Shown here: positions 4,305 through 5,887 of the stretch, piece after piece
How positions within the stretch are numbered: the stretch's first letter is position 1
Layout of the letters: every line of letters begins with the position of its first letter
Source: a bacterium
GTDB taxonomy: Bacteria > Acidobacteriota > Blastocatellia > Pyrinomonadales > Pyrinomonadaceae
Assembly (NCBI GenBank): GCA_029945985.1
Contig: JAQSDP010000134.1
Location: 1 to 5,887, forward strand
Reading direction: 5' to 3'
Length of the DNA stretch: 5,887 nt
Program-made: the position numbers and the translations under genes
The notes under the pieces: generated by a model
What the model saw: only the letters and a program-made list of their open reading frames with translations
What the model was told of the DNA's origin: nothing
Database searches by the model: none

Positions 4305-5887
4305 ATGGCTACCACTTCACACAGATTAGCAGTTATCGGTACGAACGCCGCGGGAACGGGGCAAGCCAAGACAGCGGCAGAGCGGCCGCTGGCTAACTTT
4401 ATAAATCGTGATCTTAGTCTTTTGGAATTCTTTCGAAGCGTTCTTCACGAGGGGATGGACGAATCGACACCGCTGCTTGAACGATTGAAGTTCATGGCGA
4501 TTTTCGCGTCCAACCTCGATGAATTCTTCATGATACGAGTATCGGCCCTGAAGGAAAAAATGGGGACGAAGGTTGAGGTATCGCCAGATGGATTTACCGG
4601 GCCCGAACTCCTCGCCGAGATACGAAGATCTGTCATAGGCATGACTGCAGAACAGGCGAAGTGTCTCAGCGAATCACTTTTGCCCGGGCTTGCCCGCGAG
4701 GGCGTCGTTCTTGATTCGTACCAGAAGCGCTCGCCCGAAGAACGTCAACAACTTGACGATTTCTTTGACACTCAGATCGTGCCCATTCTCACGCCACAGG
4801 CGGTCGACCCGACTCATCCGTTTCCATATATGTCGGGTGGATCCTTAAATATCGGCCTCTTCATAAAACCGGTAATGACCAAGCGTGTAGCACGAGCATT
4901 TGCCCAGATCGGCGATGAATTCTTTGTCAGGATCAAGATTCCTTCGTTCCTGCCCCGATTCGTTCCGGTGGGCGATAGCGAGGACTCGCATTTCGTACCG
5001 CTCGAAGAGATCGTAATGGCAAACATCTCGAAGATAGCCCCGGACGCAACTTCCGATAAATGCCATCTTTTTCGGATCACGCGAGACGGAGATCTCGATC
5101 TCAGGGAGTCAGAAGCCCAGGATCTGCTCGAAACGATGGAGGAAAACCTCAAGGAACGCAGGTTCGGGTCTCCGGTGAGGCTTGAAGTCGCGCGTTTGAT
5201 GCCGCAGCGGATGGTCGACCATCTTGAAGAGTGTTTAGACGTTGCGGTTAACGATGTTTATACGGTAGACGGCTTGATGAGGGTTGTGGATCTGTGGGAG
5301 ATCGTGAAGCTCAACCGGCCGGACCTGAAAGAATCACCGATCCGCCAGAAGAAATTGGACATTCTTTCCATGGGCGAATCAGTCTTCGACGTGATCAAGC
5401 GTGAAGACGTTCTTCTCCATCACCCATATCAGCCTTACAGCACCGTAACCGACATGATCTCCGAAGCAGCGGATGATCCGGACGTGCTCGCGATCAAGAT
5501 GTGTCTTTACCGGATCGGCGAAGATTCCCCGATCGCACCACTGCTGATCAAAGCCAGTGAGAACGGTAAACAGGTCACCGCCCTAATAGAGATCAAGGCT
5601 CGTTTCGATGAAGCGAATAACATCGAGTGGGGCAAGCGGCTGGAAGAGGCAGGTGTCCACGTTGTCTATGGCCTTCTCGGCCTGAAGACACATGCGAAAA
5701 CAACATTGATCGTCAGAAAGGAAGGAGACGAACTCAGGCGATACGTCCATCTTGCAACGGGAAACTATAACCCCGCAACTTCTACGATCTATACAGATCT
5801 CGGACTGCTGACGGCGGACAAGGAGATCGGGGCGGACGTTGCGGATCTTTTCAACTACCTTACGGTCTACACCGAGCCGAAGAATAT
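4305..5887 (+). CDS. ppk1: Polyphosphate kinase 1 (3'-truncated by window)
   Basis: This enzyme reversibly transfers the gamma phosphate of ATP onto inorganic polyphosphate. The frame runs from ATG 4305 off the window end, giving 527 residues of the roughly 700 usual for the family. By comparison with E. coli Ppk, residues about 30-134 are the N domain (FINRDLSLLEFF, FASNLDEFFMIRVSALKEK), about 135-349 the head domain (ILTPQAVDPTHPFP), and about 350-527 the C1 catalytic domain. Key features are MCLYRIGEDSPI (Arg403), EIKARFDEANNIEW (Arg433), and GLKTHAKTTL with His463, which aligns with the autophosphorylated His435 of E. coli. ATGNYNPAT and YTDLGLLTAD follow. The C2 domain with the second conserved histidine is beyond the window. 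The first 30 or so residues, rich in Ala, Thr and Gly, are a variable extension. The frame is open back to 4161, with a GTG at 4260, but ATG 4305 (AGAG at 4298-4301 upstream, weak) is the most plausible start. Upstream repeats may take part in its control. Confidence 0.97.
   Translation, partial: MATTSHRLAVIGTNAAGTGQAKTAAERPLANFINRDLSLLEFFRSVLHEGMDESTPLLERLKFMAIFASNLDEFFMIRVSALKEKMGTKVEVSPDGFTGPELLAEIRRSVIGMTAEQAKCLSESLLPGLAREGVVLDSYQKRSPEERQQLDDFFDTQIVPILTPQAVDPTHPFPYMSGGSLNIGLFIKPVMTKRVARAFAQIGDEFFVRIKIPSFLPRFVPVGDSEDSHFVPLEEIVMANISKIAPDATSDKCHLFRITRDGDLDLRESEAQDLLETMEENLKERRFGSPVRLEVARLMPQRMVDHLEECLDVAVNDVYTVDGLMRVVDLWEIVKLNRPDLKESPIRQKKLDILSMGESVFDVIKREDVLLHHPYQPYSTVTDMISEAADDPDVLAIKMCLYRIGEDSPIAPLLIKASENGKQVTALIEIKARFDEANNIEWGKRLEEAGVHVVYGLLGLKTHAKTTLIVRKEGDELRRYVHLATGNYNPATSTIYTDLGLLTADKEIGADVADLFNYLTVYTEPKN

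Overview
The window looks like a chromosomal segment of a moderately GC-rich, Gram-negative-type bacterium. The best guess is the Acidobacteriota (Blastocatellia/Pyrinomonadaceae-like). This rests on the style of the small secreted protein at 566-931 and the overall protein flavour, and it is an inference, not a demonstrated placement. No rRNA, tRNA, CRISPR array or intact transposase was seen.

Layout. (a) 1-1134, plus strand: a compact three-gene run. It holds the 3' part of a dienelactone-hydrolase-family enzyme, a small exported beta-rich protein starting 4 bases after it, and a 67-residue hypothetical protein whose GTG start shares a base with the preceding stop (TAGTG). The spacing suggests one transcript. 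(b) 1212-3620, minus strand and convergent with (a): a large CPA2 (Kef/YbaL-like) monovalent cation:proton antiporter. It carries a cytoplasmic RCK (TrkA-N plus TrkA-C) module and, unusually, a complete UBP-type zinc finger at its C-terminus. (c) 3621-4304: about 680 bases with no gene I can support. It is not featureless: it contains an exact 13-base direct repeat about 450 bases apart, a 10-base repeat in tandem with an 11-base period, two perfect 7-base-pair inverted repeats, and short overlapping ORFs. (d) 4305-5887, plus strand: the first 527 codons of polyphosphate kinase (ppk1), cut by the window end just before its last domain.

The antiporter and ppk are divergently arranged around the long spacer, so their promoters probably lie there. 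No direct functional link between the genes is visible. The loose theme is ion and phosphate/stress homeostasis. The items most worth following up are the antiporter-zinc finger fusion with its altered nucleotide-binding motif, and the repeat-bounded spacer.
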